Assembly: GCF_033958435.1 (NCBI RefSeq)
Contig: NC_134160.1
Location: 11,829,001-11,893,000, forward strand
DNA length: 64,000 bases
Source of the DNA: Carettochelys insculpta
Taxonomy: Eukaryota; Chordata; Testudines; Carettochelyidae
Direction: 5' to 3'
The stretch's first letter is position 1, and each line of letters begins with the position of its first letter. This document shows, in pieces, positions 38,746-50,838 of this stretch. Position numbers and translations under genes: made by a program. The notes under the pieces are model-generated. The model saw nothing but the letters and a program-made list of their open reading frames with translations, was not told the DNA's origin and did no database searches.

Positions 38746-39528
38746 CATGAAGGCCCCAGGTTTTCAAATCAGTTCCTTTCACCTCCTTAAAACTACTCAA
38801 AGACACGCCCCCGCCGCCCCCAGCTCTAAGCCTTCACTCGTCCTTACGGACCTTGTTCAAAGGCTTTGAAGGGCACTGGATTGACACTTACTCCCAACTC
38901 TTAGGATATGACTCTGGTACACCTTAGCTTTGCCAGCCCTTGCCGAGAAAGAGACCACACACTGCTATGACCCCCAGGCTGGCTGGGGCCTCCCCTGGCT
39001 GCAGCTCCCCCAGGAAGCAGGTCTCCCCAGTGAGCCCCTCTTCCCCGGTTTCAGCCTAGGGTAAGGATGTTTCATGACTAGCTGAGAAATGCCGAGAGAC
39101 CGCTGGCTCTGGCAGTGCCCCTTCGCCTCCCGCTTGCGCTGCAGCTGGGATGCCACCCAGGCATATAATTATATCTAATTCCTCCCCTGCCGGGACTGCG
39201 TTAACAAGACCCGCAGCTGCATGTTGAAGGGGCAATTAATTGTCCTGCCCATGTAACCGTGGTTACAAGATTGATACAGGTGGCGGATATCGACAGCCGC
39301 AGAGCCGAGCAGCCAGAGAAGGACGGCGCCGGAGACAGGTTCTGGTGGTGCATCTGGAAACCAAGGTTTTAATAAAAAAAGCCATTATAGAGCATTGCGG
39401 GGAAAATAATCTGCAGAGCTGACAACATTGTGCAGGTTAGCTCCTGTCAGGATTAGGCCCCATGGCCTTGGGAAGGTGTACAGACATGGCAGAAAGACAG
39501 ACCCTATCCCAGAGAGACTAGCCTCTCA

Positions 39529-39936
39529 GGCTGCGTCTGCACTTGCATTCATCTTTCGAAAGAGGTATGCAAATAAGGGAAATCGAAAATACAAATTAGG
39601 TACAAATTTGCATATCTGGCACCTCATTTGCATGTTTTTATTTCAAAATAGCTTCTTTCGAAAGAAGAAAACCAGTACAGACACTGCTCTTTTGAATGTA
39701 AATCTCATTTTCGAAAGAATCCTTCTTCTCTTTGTTTATGGGAAGAAAGACGCTTCCGAAGATGGGGTTTACTTTTGAAAGAGCCGTGTCTACACTCTTC
39801 TTCTTTCAAAAGAAGCTATTTTGAAATATGAATATGTAAATGAGGTGTCTAATATGCAACTTTGCATCTCATTTGCATTTTAGTTACCTTATTTGCATGC
39901 CTCTTTCAAAAGAGGAATGCGAGTGTAGACACAGCC
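39529..39936. mobile_element. Palindromic MITE
   Basis: Ends ggctgcgtctgcacttgcattc and gaatgcgagtgtagacacagcc. The inner blocks (tttcgaaagaggtatgcaaataagg against ccttatttgcatgcctctttcaaaagag) pair over most of the 408 bp. It has the same end type as the Harbinger family but a different interior from 27,103-27,499. Confidence 0.8.
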
Positions 39937-40059
39937 ACAGTGGGTGCATCTAGCTGGTGAGGGAAGCATAAGACAGCAGCAAAAGTAGCTTGGCAGAGCC
40001 GTTACCCTGCAGGGCAGGCAAATCAGCTCGCCACCCCTCTCCTTTTAGGTGTCCCATTG

Positions 40060-40715
40060 CAAGGGTGCACAAAGTGGGGGGTGGGTCCCGGGGGGCATGA
40101 ACTTTCATAAAGGAGAGAACAGCACCATCGGCTGCTGGGTCTCAGGCTCATCCATCTCATTAAAAATGTTGAAATCTGTCTCTGTTTTTATATATGTCTT
40201 CACAGATATAGACCGACTCACACTGCAGAAGGCGCCAGCAAGGGCTTTTCGAGGAGGAGCGTGGAAATGTGACCTTTTGGCCTCTGCGTACGGTCCAAGT
40301 GCCGGTGATACGTCTTAAAGTCACTAACAGTCCTGCTTACAACAGCTTCGGTCGCAGAGCTGTACCGGGCAGGTGGTGATTGGGAGCATCAGCTGGAATT
40401 TCGTTATTCCGCAAGCGGCGCGGCTTTGAGTAAGCTCGTGGCTGTGTGGGATAGAAGGGCAGGGCTGAACTCCCACCTCACGTGCCAATGAAAATCGGCT
40501 CATGTGCGCTCTGGGCACCCGTGCCAGGGGTTGCTGACCCCTGTTCTACAGACTTGTTTTCTTACATGTGCCGAAAGGGCTTTTTTTTTCATATGACCAT
40601 AACTGAAATTTCCGTCGGGTCGGATCACGTTAGACAGCTAGCGGGGCCCGTGCTAATTGCAGGGACGAAATGTGGGGCCCAAGGGAAAATTTCCCTAGAT
40701 GGAAACCTCCCTTGC
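40060..40715. mobile_element. hAT element, copy 2, with a nested second hAT
   Basis: The outer sequence parallels 38,410-38,745 (gggtgcacaaagtggggggtg; ctcaggctcatccatctcatt; ccgtcgggtcggatcacg). A foreign block of about 350 bp (40,205-40,555) ends gccaggggttgctgacccctgttcta. The same junction occurs in the partial copy at 42,690-42,895. Confidence 0.6.
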
Positions 40716-42689
40716 CCCAGCCCCTGCGATCTCCCTCCTGCACAGAACGGAGCCCAGAGAGATGAAGCCCTGTAGTCAGCCACCTCCCAGGAGCCACTCC
40801 AGGCCCTAGGCTGACAAAGGCCCAAGCCCAGCTTGTTGTTTCCTGCAGTGCTGAGATCAGAAATGGGACTGGGAAGGGCAGGGGAAGAACCAGGACCAGC
40901 TCATTAACCCACAAACCCAGGCAGAGCGAGGATGCTCCCTGTCACCGGGGCTAATTCGTGAGGGGCTCAGACTCCCTCTCATCTACGGTTACAGAGGAAA
41001 CCTCCTGGAGGCCACTGGCTGCGCACGTTGCCAGCAGCTCTGGCCATGCACTGATTGCAGGCCACGCACAATGGAATGGCATTACAGAGCGGCCAGGCCA
41101 TGCTTAGACACTGCCAGGCCCCAGGAACTGCAGCGTGTAAGGAACCAGGGAGCATGTTTGTAACGTGCATGGCACGTGGAAGCAGGTGTGGCAAGAGGCC
41201 CTGACAGCTGGTGAATCAGGATGTGCCTCATTAAGGTGGAAGCCAGCAACTGTAGGGGGAGACCAGAGGGACAAGGTCGGAAGGAGAGTTACAGTAACTG
41301 ACAGAGGGGCAGCACCAGAAAGGGCAGACTGCCCTTTTCTGCCACACCTGGCCATACCTGAAAGGCAGAGTGATCTAGTGGGTGGGCCCAAGGCCTGCAA
41401 ACTCAGAGTCTTGAGGTCCAGTCCCACCTCTGCCTTGGGCAAGTTGGTCCCCTATGTGCCTCAGTTTCCCCTTCTGCAAAACTAGGAACGCACTATTAGG
41501 ATGGTATTTGCCTCCTGATGCGAATTGCTTTGAGCAAGGGAGCCGATCAGAGGTAATTACTACATCTCAGTCCTTGTGCCTGTTCTGCTCAGAGTGCAGG
41601 ACGGCGAAAGCTGCAAGACGACAAAAAAGATCTTCCCGGGCTTTAAAGCACCAACCACTTGGGGTTAGGATCAAATAAGCAGCAAGTGGGAGCAGGACAT
41701 ACCTGCCAATGCTAGAGGGCGCCCTGCAGTCAGAAGGGAGGAGAAGCAAAGGGCCAGGTCTGAGTTTGCTGGGTTAGAGAATCCAGTTTAATGACCCTGA
41801 TGGGCACATCAGCTGGGCCCTGGACAGGCTGAGGGAGGGCGTCCGTGCACGTGTGTAGGTAACCAGAAAGAATCCAGAGAAGGCCAAAAGCCAGTGTCTG
41901 ACGAAGGGCTCGGGTGCGCCCTGCACTGTAAGCTCTTCGGGGCAAAGCCTGCAGGGATTGAGTCCTGAGTGCTTACATAACTCCCCAGAAAACAGGGACC
42001 TGATCCTGCCTGGCCCTTTTGGCTAATGAATCACAGGCACTTCCAGTAATTCCACAGCTCTCTTGGCAACTCCCCCCCCACCCCCCACGTTCAAGCTGAA
42101 ACCAGCTGGGACCAGGCCACAGCAACAGCCCAGCCATTGAGAACACAACGGGTCAGGCCTCTAGCTTGGACAAAAGCCATCCTTAATAGAGGCCCCTAGG
42201 CATGGCATGTCATTTCCGTGCCTCAGTTTCCCCATTTGCTACAGAGGAATAACACCACCTATCTCAGCTGTGATGCTGGATTCGAGGGCCCCCATGAAAG
42301 CCATTAGAAGAGGACAAACTATTACGGAGCTTGAAAATTCAGGGGTGCGAATCTCTTGGCATTCAGGAAAGCAACACAGCCTTGGGCCCAGGTGTTTGAC
42401 AGACGGGTCGCGCCAGGACTGCAGCATGATCGGGTGCTTTAAAAATACCCCTAGATACTCCATATGTATAAATGATGGCCTTTATGTGCCTCCGTTTCCC
42501 TATTCTCACCAACCTCACCAGGAGCTACTGTGGAGGACGGTTCTGATTTCCAGAGCTGCCGAGACCCCACAACTCCAGCTGCAGTTCAGGGGAGCGGTGG
42601 ACACCTGGCAGCACAGCCCAAATTACCTGTTGGGTTCACTGAGCTCTCCAGGCAGAAGGTGCTGGCACAAAGGCTTGGTAATCCTATAG
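40716..42689. other. Intergenic stretch, nothing recognised
   Basis: I saw no coding exon, RNA gene or clear transposon ends. Confidence 0.4.
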
Positions 42690-42895
42690 AACAGGGGTGA
42701 GTAAACTTTAACCTTGGGCCCCACGTTTCGTCCCTGCAATTAGCAGGGGCCCCCCAACCTGTCTAATGTGATCCAACCCGACGGAAATTTCAGTTATGTT
42801 CATATGAAAAAAAAAAAAAAAAAGCCCTTTCGGCATGTGCAAGAAAACAAGTCTGCAGAACAGGGGTCAGCAACCCTTGGCACAGGGAGTGGGAA
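42690..42895. mobile_element. hAT element, copy 3 (partial, opposite orientation)
   Basis: The sequence gtgagtaaactttaaccttgggccccacgtttcgtccctgcaattagc, followed by gacggaaatttcagttatg, is the reverse complement of copy 2. It contains a run of 17 A and ends at the shared nested junction caggggtcagcaaccc. Confidence 0.65.
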
Positions 42896-43899
42896 AAACT
42901 GTCGTGACACTTCTTCTCTGTGTAGAAAAAGGGGCAGTGGCTTCTGTTCTGGTACCACCCCAGCCCATCTCATAAGCTTAAGCGCTCTTGGTGGATGACA
43001 TAAAACGCAGCAGGCAATAGCAGGGAAGACGTTACTTTTCCCTCTTCGGAGCAAAGCCCCAGAGTACTTGCATGGGATGCAGCGAGACAGTGAAACCCCG
43101 GGCCTGACCACAGAGGGTCATTCCAAAACCACCCGGCTCCTTTTGGAAGAACTGTGGTGAGATCCCCAGAATGAGACCAAATTCCACTTGGTTAATGACA
43201 ACTTTTCCTCCTGCCGGTTTGTCAGGGGGATGCAGCTGTACCTGTTCACTTCCAGTCCTGAGCCATTGTGTGGCATGGTTAAAACAGCGACCATGCTCCA
43301 CCCCAGAGCTGGCTGCATTTCAGTGGAGGGTGAAATACAGCAAGAGGCCCCGAGTGTGAACGCCAGGGTGTTAGTGATGCAAATGAGCCTATACTGCAAA
43401 CAGGGTGGCTGCCACCCCGATGGGTCAGTAAGTTGCACTTCACGCTGGAAGGGACCTGACTCTTGTTGGCGCCTAGCAAGAGGTGCTGGATCCATAGGGC
43501 TGTGGTCCTTCTTGCGCTGAGGACGTCTGAATGACTCCCAGGGCGGGCGTCCATCTCTCTCCTTCCCAGGGGTCATCGGGGCTCCAGAAAGTTTCCCGGA
43601 ACAAACGGAAAATCTTTCCAGCCATGCGCAGTTTGGATTTAGTTCTGCTGCCTGCTCTGCTGCTGGAGGCGGGGGGGGGGGACAAACAGCCCCACTGCCG
43701 GGTCCCCCCGGGAGAGGGGCTGTAGCTCAGACCGTGTAGGGCAGAGACCCTCGGCTATGATCCTGTGCTCCCTTGCACTGGGGCACCCCCGGACATCCGC
43801 AGAGCTAACACTCAGCCCCTGGCCTCCTGCTTGCGCTCCACTGGGCAGAACCGTCTCCCCAACTCCTCTGGGCTGGCTCCGACTCCACAGCAGGGCCCC

Positions 43900-44560
43900 G
43901 AGGCCCTTCCCCTCCGCTCTCCCCCTCGATTTTCAGTCCCTTTGTGTGGCGAGAGGGAACCACTCATGCAAAGTTGCTTGAAATGCCTGACCCAGCGAAT
44001 AACCCCGGCCTGGCTGCAGCAGCAGCCGGTGGGTCTTGGCAGGGCCTGCAAACTGATGCAATCAGCTGTGATTAACCGAGGGGAGCGGCTGGGGATGACA
44101 GCACTCCCCCACCTGTGTTTGCCATTGTGTTCCTGTTAGCTGTTTGCAGGTGTTTGCTGGCGCCAGGCTGTCTGAGCTCCCGGCCCTGCTCCTTCCCCCC
44201 GCCCCGCCTCCTCCCGAGCTCTGGCTTTCCAATTCCAAGTCCAGCCAGCGCCTCCCTCTCCCATTCACACGTCTGCAAACAAGCCCGGGGACCGAGGGCG
44301 CGGGCGGTCCCAGTAACACTTTCCAGCCCTGCTCCAAGCCCCATCAAGGACTTGAAATGCAATCCCGGGCAAATTGCTGCCTCCCGTCTCCTAAGGGAGG
44401 GGGGGCAATGGGGGGGCACCTCCGTGTTGCTCGGCTCAGAAGCATTTTCGTGCATTGAATAGCTGGAGAATTCGCTTTGATCCTTATGCAAATGAGGCCA
44501 ATTCCCCCCCACACCTCGGAAAAGTTTGGGGGTCCGCACAGCTGCCACCTTAAAGCGACT
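43900..44560. promoter_or_regulatory. GC-rich unique block with BMP/SMAD element, candidate enhancer
   Basis: The stretch is CpG-richer than its surroundings, is not recognisable as a transposon and has no convincing exon. It contains an exact GGCGCC-AGGCT-GTCTG element (44,159-44,174), E-boxes CACCTG near 44,110 and CAGGTG near 44,147, an octamer ATGCAAAT near 44,487 and a CTTTGATC (TCF/LEF-type) site near 44,477. It lies about 11 kb downstream of ID3. An enhancer role is inference. Confidence 0.45.
44159..44174 (+). promoter_or_regulatory. SMAD1/5-SMAD4 BMP-responsive element
   Basis: GGCGCC, five bases (AGGCT) and GTCTG fit the compact BMP activating element GRCGNC-N5-GTCT, at which SMAD1/5 and SMAD4 bind together. 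The match is exact, including the spacing. Confidence 0.55.
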
Positions 44561-47500
44561 TTGCAGGGTCTGATTTACCCCAGTGTGTGGTCGGCAGCCA
44601 GGGTTTGCAGAAAGGGGGCCTCGCTTTAAACGCAACGTGTGATCCCAACCAGAGAGGCTTAAGCCGGCCCAGGCCTGGGCTGCCCCACAAAGCTGAACCC
44701 TGGATTGGGGTTTCACGGCCTGGACCTAGAAGTGCCACTTCGGATTTATTTCAAAGTCCATTTGTGATCTTTCCAAACTCCCCAGGGTGCCCTCTTAAAC
44801 CAGTTCTCCTCCCCATGGGCGTCCCAGCCTTCTGGCCCAGCTCCAGAGTGGTTAATAAAATCCCACTCAGTTGAATCTCCCAGGGTATATACCAGCTAGT
44901 GAATATCCTTCCTCACTTCCCTGTCCTAAATTGTTATGTAGCACTGTTAAACAGCTGCCATGTGGTACCCCAGAAGTGACTGCACTCAATTGATGCAGTT
45001 TGCCTTTGTGTGTGGTGGAGGGGCAGAGGATTAAGGAGTCCTCAGGGGTCAGGGAGGGTGTGCTGGGCACATCCCGCCAAAGCAGGGACACAGAATTCCT
45101 CCCTCCTCCAGGTCCATAGCTTTGTGGGTGGAGGGGGGGAGAGTAAGTCCCTCTGGTCTGGGATGCTCCTGCATCCTCTGCCACACAGTGGTTTCCATCA
45201 TACATAGGGCTTACCCTGTGGTTCAGTGGCTCTCAGACCGCCCCCCCCGCCCCACCGCAGGAAAACTGTCCCAGTACCCCTGCCAAAAACCATCACATTT
45301 TTGCTCCTGTGCATGCCCCTGGGAGTCCCAACAACCATCAGCTCTTGGCTGCTCTGCATGGCATAGGCTGAGGCTTGCTCTCCAGCCTTTGAACACACCT
45401 TCCCCAGCCTCCAGCTTTCTGTGCATTGCTGGCAGGCTGATGTTCTCCACCCCAGCGATGGCTCCATGTCCCTCGTGCCTGGGTATAATCTACAAAGCAC
45501 TTTGAGATCCTTCAGTGCGCTACAGACACATAAAGTTCTGTAAATTTGCAGCATCCAGAAACTCACCGGTAAAATAATAACCCAGCTTCTTGGCATTGGA
45601 AAGCCGCTGCTGCGGACTGCTCTTGTATTGGGCCTTTCAGGTGAAGTTCTCCACATACTTTACAAACAGATTGTGAGGCACATGAATATTTTGGTAGATG
45701 GGGAAACTGAGGCACCAATGGGGTGGAAGGATGACTTGCCTACACGAGCAGGCATATTCCACGTTTCAAATTTAGGCTGAGGTCGCTGCATCACTCAGGG
45801 TGTGACAAACCACCTGCTCCTGGGCAATACGATGACACTGATCCAACCCCTCGCATTGGTACCACGTCTGTCACTTGGGGAAACAGTGCTCCTCCACCGA
45901 TGGGGCACTGAGAACAATCTCCCAGGGCCCCTGGGGAAGGTGGGTTCCCTCGGCATCTGGGGGTGGGAAATGATAGAAGTTTTTTGCGTTCAGTTCAGTC
46001 TCTCTCGTCACTACGTTGCTGGGTGGATTCAACCACTGCTCAGGAAGGGCCCCGCGCCGCTGGGTGGAACTCCTCACCTGCATGGACCAGTGGATCAATT
46101 CCCACTGAGTACGGCTCCATCCTCTTCCAAATGGCCAACACATTCCACCCGGACACAGCTGCACTTCACTGGTGGATGAACTGATTCCTTCACAGGCTTT
46201 GGGAACATTCTTGTAAGGTGGGGGGCCCAATGGCAGGAGACTAAATTCACACTCCAGCCACCTGAGATTCCACTGAGCTCCCACAAGTGCTGTCAAAGTC
46301 ACTCCAAAACAGCAGGCCTCAAACTCAGGCTTCTCCTCTGGAGGCCCACAGGCAGGCATGGCCTCTTGACAGCGACCTCCCTCGTTAACAAAGCCTTTGG
46401 GGATCATCTGGGGAGAGGCCCTGTGGCACCAGGCAGCCTTGTGCAGTCAGTCAGGAGGACAGCTTATTTACCTGTGAATGTTTGCAGGCAGCTCACATTG
46501 GGGAGGAGAGTGCCCTGGTTTCACACCAGCAGGAACCTGCGGGTGCTGAGCCAGCAGCAGGACGGAGGCCTCAGCATTCAGCCCCGAAACGTGCCCTGTG
46601 GGGCTGTTGGCACTAGATGCCTCTGCTTGCTCCAGACTGGACCGCCTGGCTGTTCCTGGAGCCCTGTGGTGGAGTTCCTGCCCGCCCTGCTTGACACGCT
46701 CTGTGGGAAGCTGCGTCCTGCAGAGCACAGATTGAGCTGGCGCCAGCCCACCAGTCCTGCCTCATGAGGCAGAACCACTCAGAGTCTTCTGCTTACGTTC
46801 TGGGCCCATGCCATCTACCCCCGCACCCTGTGTCCAGCACAGCCCTGTGTGCCATCCCCGCAGGCCCTCATGCTCTAGCCCTGTCTGTTTTCTGACCCTC
46901 CTCACGTCGTCATTTCCAGCTGTGTTCAGATACGCTGTAACCCTCCCAGCCTCCAGTGAGTAGCCCTAAAAGCCCCTGTTTCTCCCAACCTCCCACTGGA
47001 ACATTTCTGCCAGCCTGATTCATGCCTCAGGCATTCGGCAGCTTTCCCTACTGGTGCCTTCTCCTTGCTAACCTGCTGGAGAGCTTGGCCCTGAACCCCA
47101 GGCTCCTTGTCAGAAAGCCCCCACTGCCAGTTCTTTCTGTCCCAGGGGCAGGGAGGGGTTCTGTGCCGCATCTTATCACGGTTGGGAGCGGAGGAAACTG
47201 AGGGATAAACAGTGGAAGTTCTGCCACTTTTCTTCCTTGTGCTCCTGTCTTTGGGGTCTGCTTGGCCTCAGCTGCTCTCCCGGCCTGGAATCTCCTCTCT
47301 GCTCTGTTTGGGAGATAACTGGGTCCCGGCCTGCCTCGCCCCAGCTGAGATAACAGGCTGACCTGGGGCTGCAGAACATGCTGCTCTCCTGCCTGTTTCC
47401 AATCCATCTGAGCTCATGCTGCCACTTGAACTGTGCTGGGTGGTAGCCCAACCCCGGCTCCCTGGGGGCTTGTCAGGGTGTGGGGGAAGCAGCTCGATCA

Positions 47501-47769
47501 GCTAACGCTGGGACTGAGCCCTGGTGATACTGGGCCAGAGTGGGCCTGGCCGGGTCTGACATGAGAGGGGAGACTCCAGAGACCCAAGGTCAGTTTCAGG
47601 CTCTGCCTCTGGCTTCCTGTCTGATGCTGGGCAAGATACTTACCCCACCCTGTGCCATAGGTCCCCCGTTGGGGGTAAACAGAACACCTGTGCCTCAGAG
47701 GGGCACAGGGAGGGTCAAGCCTGGATGATGAGGGCCGGGGCAGCACCATGGATGTCAGGACAGTTGCAG
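44561..47769. other. Intergenic DNA with few recognisable repeats
   Basis: About 45,225-45,300 (ttcagtggctctcagaccg, gaaaactgtcccagtacccctgcc) is a hAT terminal fragment. About 45,770-45,815 carries the old MITE words gctgcatcactcagggtgtgac. The rest looks unique; no exon was recognised. Confidence 0.4.
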
Positions 47770-47781
47770 AGTCAGAAGAGC

Positions 47782-48012
47782 AAAAAAGCAGTCCAGTAGC
47801 ACTTTAAAGACTAACAAATAATTTATTAGGTGATGAGCTTTCGTGGGACAGACCCACTTCTGCAGCTCAAAGATCAAAGTGATGTGAAGAAGTGGGTCTG
47901 TCCCAGGAAAGCTCATCACCTAATAAATTATTCTGTTAGTCTTTAAAGTGCTACTGGACTGCTTTTTTTGTTTTCATAGTATATAGACTAGCCCGGCTAT
48001 CTCTCTGTTACT
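47782..48012. mobile_element. Penelope 3'-end head-to-head inverted dimer
   Basis: This 231-bp insertion is flanked by a perfect 12-bp direct repeat, agtcagaagagc (47,770-47,781 and 48,013-48,024). The left arm reads minus, the right arm plus, and the 5' ends meet near 47,880. Each arm is only about 100-130 bp and holds the hammerhead-like region and the 3' tail. The hammerhead cores are mutated (CTGCAGA and GTGAAGA). Confidence 0.9.
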
Positions 48013-48634
48013 AGTCAGAAGAGCGGCAGAACTTGGCAAGGGCATGAGGTCTCTGTTACTGGCTCCCCTTCCCTTCCTCTGCTCACTAGGGCTAGAAAGA
48101 ACCACACTGACCTGACATGCCTGTCTGCCCCTCCTGGGTAATTAATGCCTGGAGCCCCTTTTCCTTCAGTGCACCCAGAATTTGCCTTAGCAGCCAGGTG
48201 GCTGACACACAGCGGGTGTCAGGTGCCTCCAGAGCTCCATGCCTCTGCATTCTTACTGGGTGGAGCGGGGGGTTTCCTTCGTGGATTGGCCAGGTTTGGT
48301 TGGCCACTGAGAGGCAGCATGGAAAATGCTCTCTGCCTAGACTGGCAAAGTGGCTAGTGCCACCCCCACCAGGTGGTTTGAAGGGAGGGTTCCCACTGCT
48401 TGCCACCATCAGTCACCCGCATAACTCCCTGCCACTTCACCGTTCACCCACAGGGATTGGGTCCTGCCCCCAATGGATTGGTGCTCTTTTTTTTTTTAAT
48501 TCCAACACATCACTCCAGCTTCTCAGTGTGGCCCCTCCCTCCTGGGGCCTGGGCATTTCTCACACACTGGGCTGCTTCCCTGCAGCGGGAGGAGAGAATT
48601 TCAGTGATGCTGGGATGTGGTCCTCGCCCAGGTT

Positions 48635-49165
48635 TGCTTAGGGCTTGTCTGCATGGGTAACTCAGTCCCAACCAGGGGTCAGCTGAGTCAAGTTTCATCA
48701 GCACACAAGGTGGGAGCTCAGCCCTGCTCCTCCACCCCGTGCAGCTGGGAGCTTGCTCAAAGGCACACTGCCTGCAGATTAACAAAAGAGCAGCTAGTGC
48801 TGCCAGCCAGCACCTACACAGTAAAGCTCTGTCTCTTAAATTAAGCTGTTGTAAATGGGACTATTAGGGACTTTTAAAAGTATCACTAGCACTCGGACCA
48901 CACATAGGGGTCAAAAGGTTAAATTTCAGCACTCCACCATGGAAAGGTTCCCGCCCCCAACCTAGACTAACTAAAGGGGTGAATTTAAAGGGAACCAGGT
49001 AAACCAGATTTAACCCATGTGTAGTCGCTCTCAGCTTTCTAAAGTGGAGGAATTGTTCCAGAACAGAGTGTCCACATGGAGATCTATTCCAGAATACCTG
49101 CCCTGGAAAGGTTTATTCCACAATTACTGTGCTGGTCAATGTTCACACACAGACCAGCCCTTAAG
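48635..49165. mobile_element. Probable MITE block
   Basis: It starts agggcttgtctgcatgggtaactc; a related end recurs as cctacacagtaaagctctg (near 48,810), and a second set is at 48,990-49,165 (gtgtagtcgctctc, ttccagaacagagtgtccacatgg). These ends are typical of non-autonomous DNA transposons. Boundaries are approximate. Confidence 0.4.
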
Positions 49166-49627
49166 GCTTGCAGGGTGCCCCTGAGAATCTGGGTGGATTC
49201 CTCATATTTATGGCACATACACCCCAGAAGCTATGGCTGTGCTCACAGGAGTCAACGGAGGAAAGGAAAGAAGGAACTGTACCATGCATTCCTCCACAGC
49301 TTTGGCTGGCTCTGTTCAGGCACTGCTAAGAAGAAGCCTGGCTTACCAGCATTCAGCGGCCAGCCAGGAGCTAGTGCTAGCTGAGGCACAGCCATATTCC
49401 ATATGCCTTCCATGGGCTTTACTGCAAGATATGGGTGTGCAGGAAAGGAGGACCTGACCTTTACATTGCTAGACTTCTCTAGATTTAATAGGAATTTTAT
49501 TTTGCCCCAGCTCAGCCTTTTGCAGGAATTCCCTCCCCTCCTAAAGTCACACCTGTCATTCTGAGCCTTTCCATGACCTCTAGAGAGAAGATGCTAATAA
49601 CACCACTGGGGACAAACAATATAAGTA

Positions 49628-49965
49628 CGGGCTGAACCTCTCTCATCCAGCACCCTGGGGACCTGACTGATGTCAAACGGGAGACTTTGCTGGACCACAG
49701 GAGGTCAAACATTGTACAGCAGCATTACAAGCAGCTCCACTGCTTACTGGGCTCTTAGAAGACATTTAGGGATAAATTACAGCTAAAGAACAGCACAGAA
49801 CACTGAGAGCCAGGACGGGTGGCTGTAAACAGAATTTATGGGACCGAAGGAAACTTGGTTCCACTCATGATAAGTGGTCATCCAGCTCACTAAAATCATA
49901 GTGGATTATGGATGTTGCCAGACAAGAGAGTTCCAGATTAGAAAGGTTAAACCTGTACAGTCCAG
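49628..49965. mobile_element. DNA-transposon remnant with palindromic ends
   Basis: The left end gggctgaacctctctcatccagc and the right end ccagattagaaaggttaaacctgtac are inverted repeats of the GGTTGAACCTCTCTNATCCGG family. The interior is non-coding. Confidence 0.65.
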
Positions 49966-50057
49966 TGCCAGGTAAACTCGACTGACAGCCTTTGGGGTGA
50001 TCATGGAGGGATTCTCATTAGGTGCTCAGATATAGTGGTGAGGGATTCACATCTTAC

Positions 50058-50106
50058 CCGACAGACAAGCTCACACTGAATCAAGCCCAAGAAGTGTCGG
50101 CTGAGC
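50058..50106 (-). other. Exon-like segment B, unidentified
   Basis: On the minus strand, a strong acceptor (cttctttgttctcag) and a strong donor (CGG|gtaaga) enclose 49 bp. One frame reads LSRHFLGLIQCELVCR. I do not recognise it. It could be a non-coding exon, part of a lineage-specific gene, or chance. Confidence 0.25.
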
Positions 50107-50237
50107 CTGAGAACAAAGAAGAAACTGATTTTACTGTGATCACTGTGTTCAGGATATTATTGTCGATTGCATGATGGTGCCCCTAGGTGTTTGACAGGGA
50201 TCAGGCTCCCTTGTGCTGGGCATGGTCTAAACACACA

Positions 50238-50400
50238 GGCTGTGGCTACACTAGAGAGTTTTGTCCACAGAAAGGGGCCTTCTGTCAACATAGCTCAGGG
50301 AGCATCTACGCACATGAAGCGTTCTGGCGACAGAGGCTGAGCAGCGTTATCCCTCGAAAATTTGACTTGTAATCACCCCAGCACTCCCACCAACACGGTA
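50238..50400. mobile_element. MITE end fragment
   Basis: The sequence ggctgtggctacactagagagttttgtc is a Harbinger-type MITE terminus. The other end is not visible. Confidence 0.45.
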
Positions 50401-50702
50401 ACCTAGCCGCTTCTGAATACCTCTATGGTGACACATGTACTCCTAGAGAACAAGCATGTAACCTCTTCCAGCCCCAGTCACCAGCCTTCCCTATGTGACT
50501 CAGGCCAACAGCCAGCAAGGCATGGGAGGGAAAGCCAGAAAGAGGCAGAGAAGTAGAGGTGCAGGATGAGATGTGTCATAGTATCATGGTTCAAGAACAC
50601 ATCCTCCCCTGCTGCACGTGGCAAGAAAACTCTGGGAATAGGGTGATACACCGTCAGGGAGGACCTTGGACTGGCTGCTCAGGCTGTGTGCAAAACTCAC
50701 CA

Positions 50703-50838
50703 CAAGAGTCGCTCTCCTCTTCTTCCTCCTCCTCGAGGCTCATGGTCATTCAGTGGGTGGCATTCTTCCCTCTGTGTAAGTACTGAGCGATGCCCCCAGC
50801 ATAGAGATAGGGCTTGGGAAGTACCACAATACAGATGA
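50703..50838 (-). other. Exon-like segment A, unidentified
   Basis: On the minus strand, an acceptor (tctttaacag) and a donor (TGTG|gtgagt) enclose about 136 bp. One frame reads IICIVVLPKPYLYAGGIAQY and stops at TGA. Just after it, in the same frame, MTMSLEEEEEEESDSC begins. It may be a last coding exon, a 5' UTR exon with a start, or chance. Confidence 0.25.

Noticed and set aside
50745..50760. TGA before MTMSLEEE as a selenocysteine codon
   Set aside because: No selenoprotein family match and no SECIS-like structure was recognised; a stop or non-coding reading is simpler.
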